From positions 1-32,263 of the forward strand of contig SVSU01000011.1 of assembly GCA_015064135.1 (NCBI GenBank): DNA of 32,263 nt, given 5' to 3'. This document shows positions 18,460 through 27,060 of this stretch, piece by piece (within the stretch, counting starts at the first letter, position 1; each line of letters starts with the position of its first letter). Source of the stretch: Oscillospiraceae bacterium (GTDB taxonomy: Bacteria; Bacillota; Clostridia; Oscillospirales; CAG-272). The notes beneath the pieces were generated by a model. That model was not told where the DNA came from. It ran no database searches and was given only the letters and a program-made list of their open reading frames with translations. Both the position numbers and the translations under genes were made by a program.

Positions 18460-18579
18460 GGTAAAATCCTCCGTTTATTTAAAATATTAAAAACAAGTGT
18501 AAAAATAATGGGCTGAGGGTGCGCTGAGGTTTAAACAGCACAGCATCAGCCGCAGTATTTTTTAGTCAGTGAACGAAAC

Positions 18580-19137
18580 TTACGCTCTTTCCAGATATTC
18601 GGAAGTACGGGTGTCGATCTTTACACGGTCACCTGTGTTGATGAACAGGGGAACACGGATAACAGCGCCTGTTTCAACGGTAGCGTTCTTTGTAGCACCT
18701 GTTGCTGTATCGCCGCGCACACCGGGTTCGCAGTCGATGATGTCCAGTTCAACGAACATGGGAGGTTCAACAGCGAAGGGCTTTTCCTGGTAAGAGTGGA
18801 TCTTACAGATCATTTCTTCCTTAACAAACTTGAAGTTTTCGCCGATGAGATCCTGACCGATCGGAACCTGCTCGAAGGATTCCTGGTCCATGAAGTAGTA
18901 AAGGTCGCCGTCGCTGTACAGATACTGCATATCCTTGCGCTCGATTCTTGCTTCGGGATACTTGTCTGTGGGAGAGAATGTCTTTTCAATCACAGAGCCT
19001 GTGATAACATTTCTCAGCTTGGTACGAACGAAAGCAGCTCCCTTACCGGGCTTAACGTGCTGGAATTCGATTACCTGCATAACAGCGCCGTCCATGTCAA
19101 ATGTAATGCCGTTTTTGAAATCGCCTGCAACTACCAT
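18580..19137 (-). CDS. efp: Translation elongation factor P
   Basis: 185 aa; [39 protein letters not shown]..., C-term [30 protein letters not shown]. Confidence 0.97.
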   Translation of the reverse strand: MVVAGDFKNGITFDMDGAVMQVIEFQHVKPGKGAAFVRTKLRNVITGSVIEKTFSPTDKYPEARIERKDMQYLYSDGDLYYFMDQESFEQVPIGQDLIGENFKFVKEEMICKIHSYQEKPFAVEPPMFVELDIIDCEPGVRGDTATGATKNATVETGAVIRVPLFINTGDRVKIDTRTSEYLERA

Positions 19138-19401
19138 AGTCGTTTTATTCTATCCCTCTTGAGAAGGGATAAACTCCTTTCAGAATTGAGTTTTTTTGAA
19201 ATAATTATAATTACACTCTATTGTACACCATAATCGCATTTTTTTCAAGGGGTTCGCGAATATTTCATCAATATTTTTTGTAAAAACCAGGCAAAACAGC
19301 AGAAAAAAGGAACGAAGACTCAAAAAACTGCATCAGACGCGCTATTGTTCCGGTTTAAATAGGCGTTCTGTTGTAGTTTCTGTCCCCGTTCACTTGTTTA
19401 T

Positions 19402-19668
19402 TCAGTTCCTCTGCTTTTTCAGGATCTTTCTGATGCTGTCCTCAGAGAGACAATACCGCAGGGACAGCTCCCTCACCGTGGCACCGTTTCCTCTCTCTTC
19501 CTTTATCCGCAGATTGCGATCTTCATATTCGCTTCTTAAACCGCTGTTCTCGCCCCATTTTGTGCGTTTTTCCGCTTTCGGGATGTAGATCGCTTCACCC
19601 TCAACATAATTCCTTATGAGATCAAGGAGCTCCTCGGGGAGAACATCGGCAGCATTTTTGTAGCCTAT
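19402..19668 (-). pseudogene. CD3324-like small HTH protein, start-lost or using a non-canonical ATA start
   Basis: Hand translation of the minus strand: (ATA)GYKNAADVLPEELLDLIRNYVEGEAIYIPKAEKRTKWGENSGLRSEYEDRNLRIKEERGNGATVRELSLRYCLSEDSIRKILKKQRN*; AAAGGA SD upstream of ATA; no in-frame ATG/GTG/TTG back to the previous stop. Confidence 0.65.
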
Positions 19669-19803
19669 TGGGTCGTCCTTTCTTTTATGGCAGCAGTACC
19701 CGTCATTGTATGGAGAAACGGCCCACAGTGTACTGCCGTGAGCCTGTTTCTTTATTCTTCGTTTGTGGATGGATGATGCTGCGCGGGAGAGTGGGTCTCG
19801 CCT

Positions 19804-19848
19804 TTACAGCACAGCCACCTCGTAAAAAAGAATTACAATCATTGTCAT
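19804..19848 (-). other. Possible 14-aa leader peptide (uORF) upstream of the CD3324-like ORF
   Basis: Strong SD GAGGAGG then ATG: MTMIVILFYEVAVL*. Confidence 0.3.
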
Positions 19849-19961
19849 ATTACCTCCTCTTCTGCAGATTAAGGTTTACCGGTTCCCTTGATTCCATTAT
19901 ACATCATGGGAGCGACGATTGCAAGGGAAAGAATGTGTAGAACGGAGTTTTCCGTTTCGAT

Positions 19962-20414
19962 TTAGAGCCCAGCCAAAACCTCCGCTGCGTTTGTGTCCGG
20001 CTTTACCTTCGGCATGATGCGGCGAATGATCCCTTCCTCGTCAATAACGAATGTGGTGCGAACCACACCCATGGAGGTTTTGCCGTACAGCTTTTTCTCC
20101 TGCCATACACCGTATGCCTGAATGGCGGTAAGCTCGGGGTCGGACAGGAGGATGAAGGGGAGGGCGTATTTGTCGGCGAATTTTCCGTGGGAAGCCGCGC
20201 TGTCACGACTGATGCCGATGACCTCCGCATTCTTCTCGCGGAACGCATTGTAGGATTCTCCGAAAGCGCAGGCTTGCCGTGTGCATCCCGGGGTATTGTC
20301 CTTCGGATAGAAGTACAGTACCACTTTTTTTCCGCGGAAATCGGAGAGGGAGACGAGGCTGCCGTCCTTGTCGGGGAGAGTAAATTCGGGAGCTTTCATT
20401 CCTATCTCAAGCAT
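19962..20414 (-). CDS. bcp: Thioredoxin-dependent thiol peroxidase (Bcp/PrxQ)
   Basis: APEFTLPDKDGSLVSLSDFRGKKVVLYFYPKDNTPGCTRQACAF. Confidence 0.95.
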   Translation of the reverse strand: MLEIGMKAPEFTLPDKDGSLVSLSDFRGKKVVLYFYPKDNTPGCTRQACAFGESYNAFREKNAEVIGISRDSAASHGKFADKYALPFILLSDPELTAIQAYGVWQEKKLYGKTSMGVVRTTFVIDEEGIIRRIMPKVKPDTNAAEVLAGL

Positions 20415-20433
20415 GATTTATACCTCTTTTATG

Positions 20434-21201
20434 TTATTTTAAAAGCACATCCGATACCAGCATCAGACAGAATCCGACGAGGAGGGAGTAGGTGGCGCCC
20501 CTCTCGCTTCCGTGTGCGTGGGTTTCGGGGATCATTTCATCGCTGATTACATAGAGCATGGTGCCGCCTGCAAAAGCGAGGGCGAAAGGGAGGATCGCCG
20601 ATGCTATGGAGACCGCAAAATAGCCCAGCAGTGTGCCGACAACCTCTACCAGTCCTGTGATCATGGCGCAGACAAAGGTTTTCTTCGGTGTTACGCCTGC
20701 CGACAGCATGGGGCCGATGATGACCATACCTTCGGGGATGTTCTGAAGGGCGATACCACCTGCAATAAGGAGAGCCTGTGAGGTGTCGCCGGAGCCGAAG
20801 CCTACACCTGCCGCGATCCCTTCGGGGAGGTTGTGAATGCCGATGGCGGTGACGAAAAGGAGCACTTTGCTGAGACTGGTATTGCCGTGAGGCTCAATGT
20901 CCGCGCCTATCATTTTGTGGAGATGGGGGACAACCTTGTCGATAAGATTGAGGCAGAGAGCACCTGCGAAAATACCTGCGAGGGTCATAACGATTCCAAG
21001 CCCCGTTCCGAAGGTTTCGGTGCCGTAATCAACGGATGGGATAATCAGCCCGAGCACTGCGGCGGCAAGCATGACCCCTGCGGCAAAGGCAAGGACGATG
21101 TCGGAGAAGCGATGTGAGATTTTTTTGAATACAAATCCGATGACCGAGCCGAAGAGGGTCGCACCTCCCACACCGAGGGCGGTCAGAAGTACCATTTCCA
21201 T
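20434..21201 (-). CDS. ZIP family metal transporter (ZupT-like)
   Basis: AIGIHNLPEGIAAGVGFGSGD and ALQNIPEGMVIIGPM; about 8 TM. Confidence 0.93.
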   Translation of the reverse strand: MEMVLLTALGVGGATLFGSVIGFVFKKISHRFSDIVLAFAAGVMLAAAVLGLIIPSVDYGTETFGTGLGIVMTLAGIFAGALCLNLIDKVVPHLHKMIGADIEPHGNTSLSKVLLFVTAIGIHNLPEGIAAGVGFGSGDTSQALLIAGGIALQNIPEGMVIIGPMLSAGVTPKKTFVCAMITGLVEVVGTLLGYFAVSIASAILPFALAFAGGTMLYVISDEMIPETHAHGSERGATYSLLVGFCLMLVSDVLLK

Positions 21202-21337
21202 AGAATTGTCTCCTTTTTTGGTAGGTTATACCTTATTATAGCACATGATTGGATATAATACAACAAAAATAGTCTGAATTTCTTGCCTTCGAGGGAAAAA
21301 TATGGTATACTAAACATAAAAAACGGAGGTTGTGGGA

Positions 21338-22117
21338 ATGAAGATCACCTGTCTTTGCGAAAACACAGCGTATTGTGATACCTTCGGCGCCGAGCACGGA
21401 TTGAGCCTTTTTATTGAGACCAACGGACGCACCATCCTTTTTGATATGGGTCAGACGGAGCTTTTTGCGGAAAATGCGGCGCGGCTGGACGTTGATCTTT
21501 CCGCTGTGGATACGGCGGTGCTGTCCCACGGACACTACGACCACGGCGGTGGGGTGAAGCGGTTCCTTGAATTGAACAAAACAGCCCCCGTGTATCTCAG
21601 CAGATATGCCTTTGGTGAGCGATACGACGGTGTGGGAAAATATATCGGACTTGACACAACCCTTGCTGATGAGAAGAGGCTTGTGTTCACCGACGGAGAG
21701 ATGGCGTTGGGGGATGGCATCACCCTGACTGATAAAAGGGATGGGGAAAAGCTGTACGACCTCGGCTCCTTCGGGCTCAATATGGTGGAGGACGGTGTTG
21801 CGGTGCCCGACGACTTCCGTCATGAGCAGTATATGCTTTGTGAGGAAAAAGGGAAGCGAGTGTTGTTCAGCGGCTGCTCCCATCGCGGAGTTCTTGATAT
21901 TGTGCGCTGGTTCAAGCCCGATGTGCTGGTGGGCGGATTCCACTTTTCAAAGATTCCCACGGGGGATGAGCTGGCACGATATGCGGCTGTCCTTGACGGA
22001 TATGACACGGCGTACATCACCTGCCACTGTACGGGGTTGGAGCAATTTGCCTTCATGAAGGAAAGGATGCGCAGTCTCTCGTATATTTCCGCAGGGGAGG
22101 TTATCGAGTGGGAGTAA
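21338..22117 (+). CDS. Metallo-beta-lactamase-fold hydrolase
   Basis: LSHGHYDHGGG; FSGCSHRGVLDIV; GGFHFSKI; C-terminus EVIEWE* lies inside the first 97-bp repeat. ATG 21338 follows GGAGG (ORF track opens at GTG 21332). Confidence 0.9.
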   Translation: MKITCLCENTAYCDTFGAEHGLSLFIETNGRTILFDMGQTELFAENAARLDVDLSAVDTAVLSHGHYDHGGGVKRFLELNKTAPVYLSRYAFGERYDGVGKYIGLDTTLADEKRLVFTDGEMALGDGITLTDKRDGEKLYDLGSFGLNMVEDGVAVPDDFRHEQYMLCEEKGKRVLFSGCSHRGVLDIVRWFKPDVLVGGFHFSKIPTGDELARYAAVLDGYDTAYITCHCTGLEQFAFMKERMRSLSYISAGEVIEWE

Positions 22118-22498
22118 CGTGCAGCTTGATTTGCAGGCGAACCATCCCACTCCCGAGAATTTCCCTTACGGAAAATTCTCCAATGTGCGGCTTGCGTTTA
22201 TCGAGTGGGAGTAACGTGCAGCTTGATTTGCAGGCGAACCGTCCCACTCCAGAGAATTTCCCTCACGGAAAATTCTCCAATGTGCGGCTTGCGTTTATCG
22301 AGTGGGAGTAACGTGCAGCTTGATTTGCAGGCGAACCATCCCACTCCCGAGAATTTCCCTCACGGAAAATTCTCCAATGTGCGGCTTGCGTTTATCGAGT
22401 GGGAGTAACGTGCAGCTTGATTTGCAGGCGAACCATCCCACTCCCGAGAATTTCCCTTTCGGAAAATTCTCCAATGTGCGGCTTGCGTTTATCGAGAA
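22102..22498 (+). repeat. Tandem array 1: four 97-bp units plus partial fifth
   Basis: Unit TATCGAGTGGGAGTAACGTGCAGCTTGATTTGCAGGCGAACCATCCCACTCCCGAGAATTTCCCTNNCGGAAAATTCTCCAATGTGCGGCTTGCGTT starts at 22102, 22199, 22296, 22393; partial from 22490. Confidence 0.97.
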
Positions 22499-22506
22499 AT
22501 AAAAAT

Positions 22507-22579
22507 GTAGGGGCGATTCATGATTCGCCCGTTCGTGTGAAAAAACTTCTACGAACGGGGAACCACAAATTGCCCCTAC
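22507..22579. repeat. MITE-like inverted-repeat element / terminator for pheT
   Basis: Terminal inverted repeats GTAGGGGCGATT / AATTGCCCCTAC with internal CCCGTTCGT/ACGAACGGG; flanked by A- and T-runs. Confidence 0.6.
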
Positions 22580-22611
22580 CGTTTTTTTGCTGCGGTGGGA
22601 TTTAATCTGAA

Positions 22612-24984
22612 TTACAGCGTAAACTCGTACTTCAGCTTGATATTATCCTTCGCCAGACGGTCAAGAATACCGTTGACAATAGCGAGAACCTCTTCCTTTG
22701 TCAGTGTACGCTCGGGATGGGAGAACAGGAGACGGACGGTAATGGACTTGCCGCTGTCGTCTGCATATGTGTCAACCACGCTGACCTTCTTGATGAGAGC
22801 ACAATTTGCTTCTTCGATAGCCTTTGCAATGGGCGCGTAGGTTTCGGAGAGGAAGGACAGGTCGATTTCAATTTCCGGGAACTTGGAGGGCTCGGCATAA
22901 CGGATGCTTGCGTTTTCAATCTTTGCAAATTCAGCAACATCGATCTCCGCCCAAACGATATTCGCCTTCTTGTCGATCTTCTTTGCCACGTTGGCGTTGG
23001 CGATACCCATTGTGCCGAGCTCGCGTCCGCCCACGAAGATCTTGTTCAGATTTTTCGGGTGCTGCCAGCTCAGTGCCGCGTCAGTCTTTGCGAATGTGAG
23101 AGGCTGATGCTTGATATCATCGGCAAGAACGGCAAGGATGTCGCGAAGCTCAAAATACAGTGCCTCGATGTCCTTGGTCTTGGAGTACAGGGTGATGGCA
23201 AGCTTCTTCTTTTCGTCGCACAGACCGTCAGCCTTTGTGCCTTCGATTACATGACCGATCTCGAAAATACCGAAGTCAGCGGCATATGCGGTGTTGGTCT
23301 TGATCTGGCAAAGCTGTGTGGGAACGATGGTGCGGCGGAGAGTCTTGATATTGGGGTTGGTAGCGTTGATAAGCTCAACATTGGGCTCAATGTCAATGCC
23401 CAGAGCCTTGTATTCATCGTAATACGCCCAGATGTAGGAGTGGGTCTCGTGGAGGGAGAAACGCTTTACCAGCGTGTCCTTGATTCTGTCCTCGTCGGTC
23501 TTTTCCTGTGCGGCGCGAACGGGGTAGAGGGGAGCCTCTGCGGTGTGAACATCAAAGTTGTCATAGCCGTAGATACGGGTGATCTCCTCGATGATGTCCG
23601 CCTTGATGGTAACGTCCTTTGTTGCTCTCCAGCTGGGAACGGAAACGGTAAAGTCATCCCCCTTGAGGTCTACGCCGAAGCCGAGGGAGGTGAGGGTCTT
23701 TACGATGGTGTCGTTGTCGATGGCAATGCCTGTGTAGCGGTCAACGAATGCCTTGCTGAAGGAGAGGGATACCTCGGGATAGCGGAATGCCACTTCATCT
23801 GTGAGGGCGGAAACCACCTCTGCACTGCTGTCGATGTCGGTGAGCAGCTTTACAAAACGTGCAACTGCGGCAACGGTCATCTCGGGGTCAAGGCTCTTTT
23901 CGTAACGCATGGAAGCGTCGGTACGATGAGAGAGACGAACGGTGGATTTACGGATGGACGCCGCGTCAAATGTGGCGGATTCCAGTGTGAGTGTAGAGGT
24001 ATCAGCCACGATCTCGGAGTCAAGACCGCCCATGATGCCTGCGATGGCAACGGGAATATCGCCATTGCAGATCATGAGTGTGTTCTCATCAATAGCGCGT
24101 TCCACACCGTCCAGGGTAGTGAAGTTGAAGGGTTTGTCGAAGCGCTTGATGCGGATTTTTTCAACCTTGCGTGAGTCGAAGGCGTGCATGGGCTGACCCA
24201 TTTCCAGCATGAGGTAGTTTGTCAGGTCTGCAAGGAAGTTGAGGGAACGCATACCGCAGTAGAAGAGACGGATGCGCATATTAACGGGGCTGCGGTGAAC
24301 GGAAATGTTGCCGAACTTAAGGCAGGAGTAGCGCTGACAGAGGGGATCCTCAATCTTCAGGTCAACCTTTTCAAGGTTTTCGTAAACGGAAAGGTCAGCT
24401 TTATCCAGGGGCTTGAGGGGACGGTTTGCAAGGGCAGCAATTTCGCGTGCGATACCGTAGTGTCCCCACAGGTCGGGGCGGTTTGTGAGGGACTTGTTGT
24501 CAACTTCAAACACGATGTCCTCGATCTCGTATACGGTTTTCAGGTCGGTGCCCACGGGAATATCGTCGGTGAGGTCCATAATACCGTCGTTTGCATCGCT
24601 GATGCCGATCTCCTTTTCGGAGCAGCACATACCGTTTGATGTGTAGCCGGCAAGCGCACGGGGGGTGATGGTGATGTCCCCGATCTTCGCACCGAGTTTG
24701 GCGAAAGCAGTCAGCATACCGACGCGAACATTGGGTGCGCCGCAGACTACATCCACGGGTTCACCCTCTCCGATATCAACCTTCAGAAGATGGAGCTTCT
24801 TTGATTCGGGGTGTTCTTCCACGGAAAGGATGCGAGCCGCAACGATGCCGTCGATGTCGCTTCCCTTGAAGAAGATCTCATTTTCCACTTCAGCGGTGGA
24901 AAGGGAGAATTTGCTGATAAGCTCCAGCTTGTCGATTCCGGACAGGTCAACAAAGTCCGAAATCCAGTTCATTGAAATAAACAT
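22612..24984 (-). CDS. pheT: Phenylalanyl-tRNA synthetase beta subunit
   Basis: 790 aa; VVCGAPNVRVGM, TNRPDLWGHYGIAREIAAL, AIAGIMGG, C-terminal FDX-ACB-like domain. Confidence 0.97.
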   Translation of the reverse strand: MFISMNWISDFVDLSGIDKLELISKFSLSTAEVENEIFFKGSDIDGIVAARILSVEEHPESKKLHLLKVDIGEGEPVDVVCGAPNVRVGMLTAFAKLGAKIGDITITPRALAGYTSNGMCCSEKEIGISDANDGIMDLTDDIPVGTDLKTVYEIEDIVFEVDNKSLTNRPDLWGHYGIAREIAALANRPLKPLDKADLSVYENLEKVDLKIEDPLCQRYSCLKFGNISVHRSPVNMRIRLFYCGMRSLNFLADLTNYLMLEMGQPMHAFDSRKVEKIRIKRFDKPFNFTTLDGVERAIDENTLMICNGDIPVAIAGIMGGLDSEIVADTSTLTLESATFDAASIRKSTVRLSHRTDASMRYEKSLDPEMTVAAVARFVKLLTDIDSSAEVVSALTDEVAFRYPEVSLSFSKAFVDRYTGIAIDNDTIVKTLTSLGFGVDLKGDDFTVSVPSWRATKDVTIKADIIEEITRIYGYDNFDVHTAEAPLYPVRAAQEKTDEDRIKDTLVKRFSLHETHSYIWAYYDEYKALGIDIEPNVELINATNPNIKTLRRTIVPTQLCQIKTNTAYAADFGIFEIGHVIEGTKADGLCDEKKKLAITLYSKTKDIEALYFELRDILAVLADDIKHQPLTFAKTDAALSWQHPKNLNKIFVGGRELGTMGIANANVAKKIDKKANIVWAEIDVAEFAKIENASIRYAEPSKFPEIEIDLSFLSETYAPIAKAIEEANCALIKKVSVVDTYADDSGKSITVRLLFSHPERTLTKEEVLAIVNGILDRLAKDNIKLKYEFTL

Positions 24985-25001
24985 TTGACTGCACTCCTTT
25001 C

Positions 25002-26054
25002 TTACTTATCGTCGGTGAACTGGTCAAGGCACTTGAGGCTTCCGCTGTTCAGGTCGCGGATGTCCTTGACGCCGTACTTCATCATGGCAAGTCGTGTGAG
25101 ACCGAGGCCGAAGGCAAAGCCGATGTACTCCTCGGGGTCAATACCGCCTGCCGAGAGCACCTCGGGGTGGATCATACCGCAGGGGCAGAGCTCAAGCCAG
25201 CCGCTGTGCTTGCAGGAGGGACAGCCCTCGCCGCCGCAGATGAGGCAGCTTATGTCAAGCTCGAAGCCGGGCTCCACGAAGGGGAAGAAGCCGGGGCGCA
25301 GACGTACCTTGATGTCCTTGCGGAACACTTCGGAGAGCATGGTTTTCATAAAGAAGATCAGGTTGGAGATGGAGATGTTCCGGTCAACCATAACACCCTC
25401 CATCTGGAAGAATGTGTTCTCGTGGCAGGCGTCTGTCGCTTCATTGCGGAAGCATCTGCCGGGGAAGATCGCCTTGATTGCCTTTCCTTCGTTTACAAGC
25501 TGGTCCTTGTATTTTTTGTAAATGGCATTCTGGGCGGCGGATGTCTGGGTCTTGAGAAGCTGACCGTTATCCAGATAATAGGTGTCCTGCATATCACGGG
25601 CAGGGTGGTTCTTCGGGATGTTGAGGGATTCAAAACATTCGTAGTCCGTAACCACTTCGCTGTAATCCTCCACGGTGAAGCCCATGGACTTGAAGATCTC
25701 CTCGCACTGGCGCTGAACCAGTGTGATGGGATGATAGGAGCCGCGCGCAAGATCAGCGGGCATTGTGATATCGAACTCGGGCATACGGCTGTTTTCAAGC
25801 TCGATCTCGCGCTGCTTCAGTTCCTCCTGCTTTGCGGCGATAGCCTCGGTGATCTCGTCCTTCAAAACGTTGACCGCCTGGCCGAAGGTTTTCTTTTCTT
25901 CAATGGAGAGGGACTTCATGTCCTTCATCAGGTCTGTGACAAGACCTTTTTTGCCGAGGTATTCCACTCTCAGCTTGTCGAGGTCGGTGAGGGCGGAAAC
26001 TTCTGCCAGTGCTTTGGCGAAGGACTCTCTCACTTCAAATGTTTTGTCTGCCAT
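25002..26054 (-). CDS. pheS: Phenylalanyl-tRNA synthetase alpha subunit
   Basis: 350 aa; HPARDMQDTYYL, GRCFRNEATDACHENTFFQMEGVMVD, FGLGLTRLAMMKYGVKDIRDL. Confidence 0.97.
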   Translation of the reverse strand: MADKTFEVRESFAKALAEVSALTDLDKLRVEYLGKKGLVTDLMKDMKSLSIEEKKTFGQAVNVLKDEITEAIAAKQEELKQREIELENSRMPEFDITMPADLARGSYHPITLVQRQCEEIFKSMGFTVEDYSEVVTDYECFESLNIPKNHPARDMQDTYYLDNGQLLKTQTSAAQNAIYKKYKDQLVNEGKAIKAIFPGRCFRNEATDACHENTFFQMEGVMVDRNISISNLIFFMKTMLSEVFRKDIKVRLRPGFFPFVEPGFELDISCLICGGEGCPSCKHSGWLELCPCGMIHPEVLSAGGIDPEEYIGFAFGLGLTRLAMMKYGVKDIRDLNSGSLKCLDQFTDDK

Positions 26055-26114
26055 TGTTATATTCCTTTCTGTTTATGTTGCAAATTTGATGAATTGGGAG
26101 GGGGATGCGCCGAG

Positions 26115-26385
26115 ACGGGCAAAACAAAAAACAGCCCCATCCCAAAGGGACGAGCTGCAGCCCGCGGTACCACCCAATTTCGGAAATAAATCCGCACTTT
26201 CCGTGCTTTTGACGTGAGCACATACACCCTGCTTAGTCAGCGGCAGACCACAAGGGCCGCGGCAGTTTCCGCAGAACGCTACCTTTGCTGAAATTCACGA
26301 ATCAGCCCATCCGAAGCACTTCCAGCCGACGGTGCCTCTCTCTTTGGGACGGGGATTGACTGCTACTTACACAAATATCCACGCA
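26115..26385 (-). promoter_or_regulatory. T-box riboswitch upstream of pheS-pheT
   Basis: Minus strand contains the T-box GGGTGGTACCGCGG followed by terminator CTCGTCCCTTTGGGATGGGGCTGTTTTTTG; Stem-I-like AGAGAGAGGCACC... and candidate specifier UUC in gaaTTTCagc (about 26290-26292). Confidence 0.9.
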
Positions 26386-26392
26386 TTATATA

Positions 26393-26420
26393 ATTGTAGC
26401 ATGATTTGGGTAGTTTGTCA
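26393..26420 (-). promoter_or_regulatory. Promoter of T-box-pheST
   Basis: Minus strand TTGACA, 17-nt spacer, TACAAT. Confidence 0.75.
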
Positions 26421-26551
26421 AGACGAAATGTGGATTTGGGTAGAAAAATAACGCAAAATCAGCGCCTTATTCTCCTCTTCACAAGTGAGATATTCAAAGG
26501 TTTCATTGTACATCTCGCGCCCCCGTGCCGCAGCTTCAGTAAAACGTGGGA
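26418..26551 (-). pseudogene. Patatin-like phospholipase C-terminal remnant
   Basis: Minus-strand PRFTEAAARGREMYNETFEYLTCEEENKALILRYF... aligns with HPRFIEALARRHEMYNETIEYLTRREKEGAVYVI of the intact patatin gene at 28630-29484. Confidence 0.7.
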
Positions 26552-26600
26552 CATCCCACAGTACGTTTAACAAAAAAAGAATATTTTTCCTTCTATACCC

Positions 26601-26629
26601 TTGACAAATTGCGAAAACTGTATTACACT
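26601..26629 (+). promoter_or_regulatory. Promoter of the gntR-ABC operon
   Basis: TTGACA (26601-26606), 17-nt spacer, TACACT (26624-26629) overlapping the first operator-like repeat. Confidence 0.6.
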
Positions 26630-26672
26630 GATGGTACAGTGGCTGATGGTATAGTGACTGATGGTGCAGTGA
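26626..26672 (+). repeat. Three 15-bp operator-like tandem repeats
   Basis: CTGATGGTACAGTGG / CTGATGGTATAGTGA / CTGATGGTGCAGTGA at 26628, 26643, 26658; first copy forms palindrome CACTGatggtaCAGTG. Confidence 0.8.
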
Positions 26673-26691
26673 TACGGAAAGAGGTGATCAA

Positions 26692-27060
26692 ATGAATTGG
26701 ACGCTTGACAAATCCCGTCCCATATGTCCGCAGATTTGTGAGCTGATCTGTGCTGCCGTTGCAGGCGGAGAGTTTTCGGGGGGAGAAAAGCTTCTTTCGG
26801 TGAGAGAGATTGCACTTCTGGCAGGTGTCAATCCGAACACGGTTCAAAAATCCCTTGATGAGCTGGAACGGCTGGGCGTGATCCATTCGGTGCGCGGCTC
26901 GGGGTGGTATGTGAACGAAAACATTGATGCCGCTGTGGACGAGGTGAAGTCTCTTAGGATAAAAAAGACCGAGGAATACCTGGCGGCAATGACACAGCTC
27001 GGGTGCGGCCCGGATGAGATTATCAAATATGTGAATAACTGTCAAGGAGGTAAACAATGA
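26692..27060 (+). CDS. GntR family (YtrA-like) transcriptional regulator
   Basis: PICPQICELICAAVAGGEFSGGEKLLSVREIALLAGVNPNTVQKSLDELERLGVIHSVRGSGWYV wHTH; 4-nt overlap with the ABC gene. Confidence 0.92.
   Translation: MNWTLDKSRPICPQICELICAAVAGGEFSGGEKLLSVREIALLAGVNPNTVQKSLDELERLGVIHSVRGSGWYVNENIDAAVDEVKSLRIKKTEEYLAAMTQLGCGPDEIIKYVNNCQGGKQ

Noticed and set aside
17950-18516. 188-aa plus-strand Ala/Val/Ile-rich ORF resembling a membrane protein
   Set aside because: Shadow of the Asp/Cys repeat tract on the other strand; GTC/GCA runs create artificial hydrophobicity.
22102-22498. CRISPR array
   Set aside because: Whole 97-bp units are near identical with no unique spacers, and no cas genes are present.
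22108-22605. Four overlapping 66-68-aa ORFs (MGVTCSLICRRT...) in the 97-bp array
   Set aside because: They result from the 97-bp repeat period (1 mod 3) read across adjacent copies; no SD and no independent support for coding.
22717-24174. 485-aa plus-strand ORF
   Set aside because: Antisense to pheT, a clearly conserved gene; typical shadow ORF in a codon-biased gene.
25167-26189. 340-aa plus-strand ORF
   Set aside because: Antisense to pheS and the T-box region.
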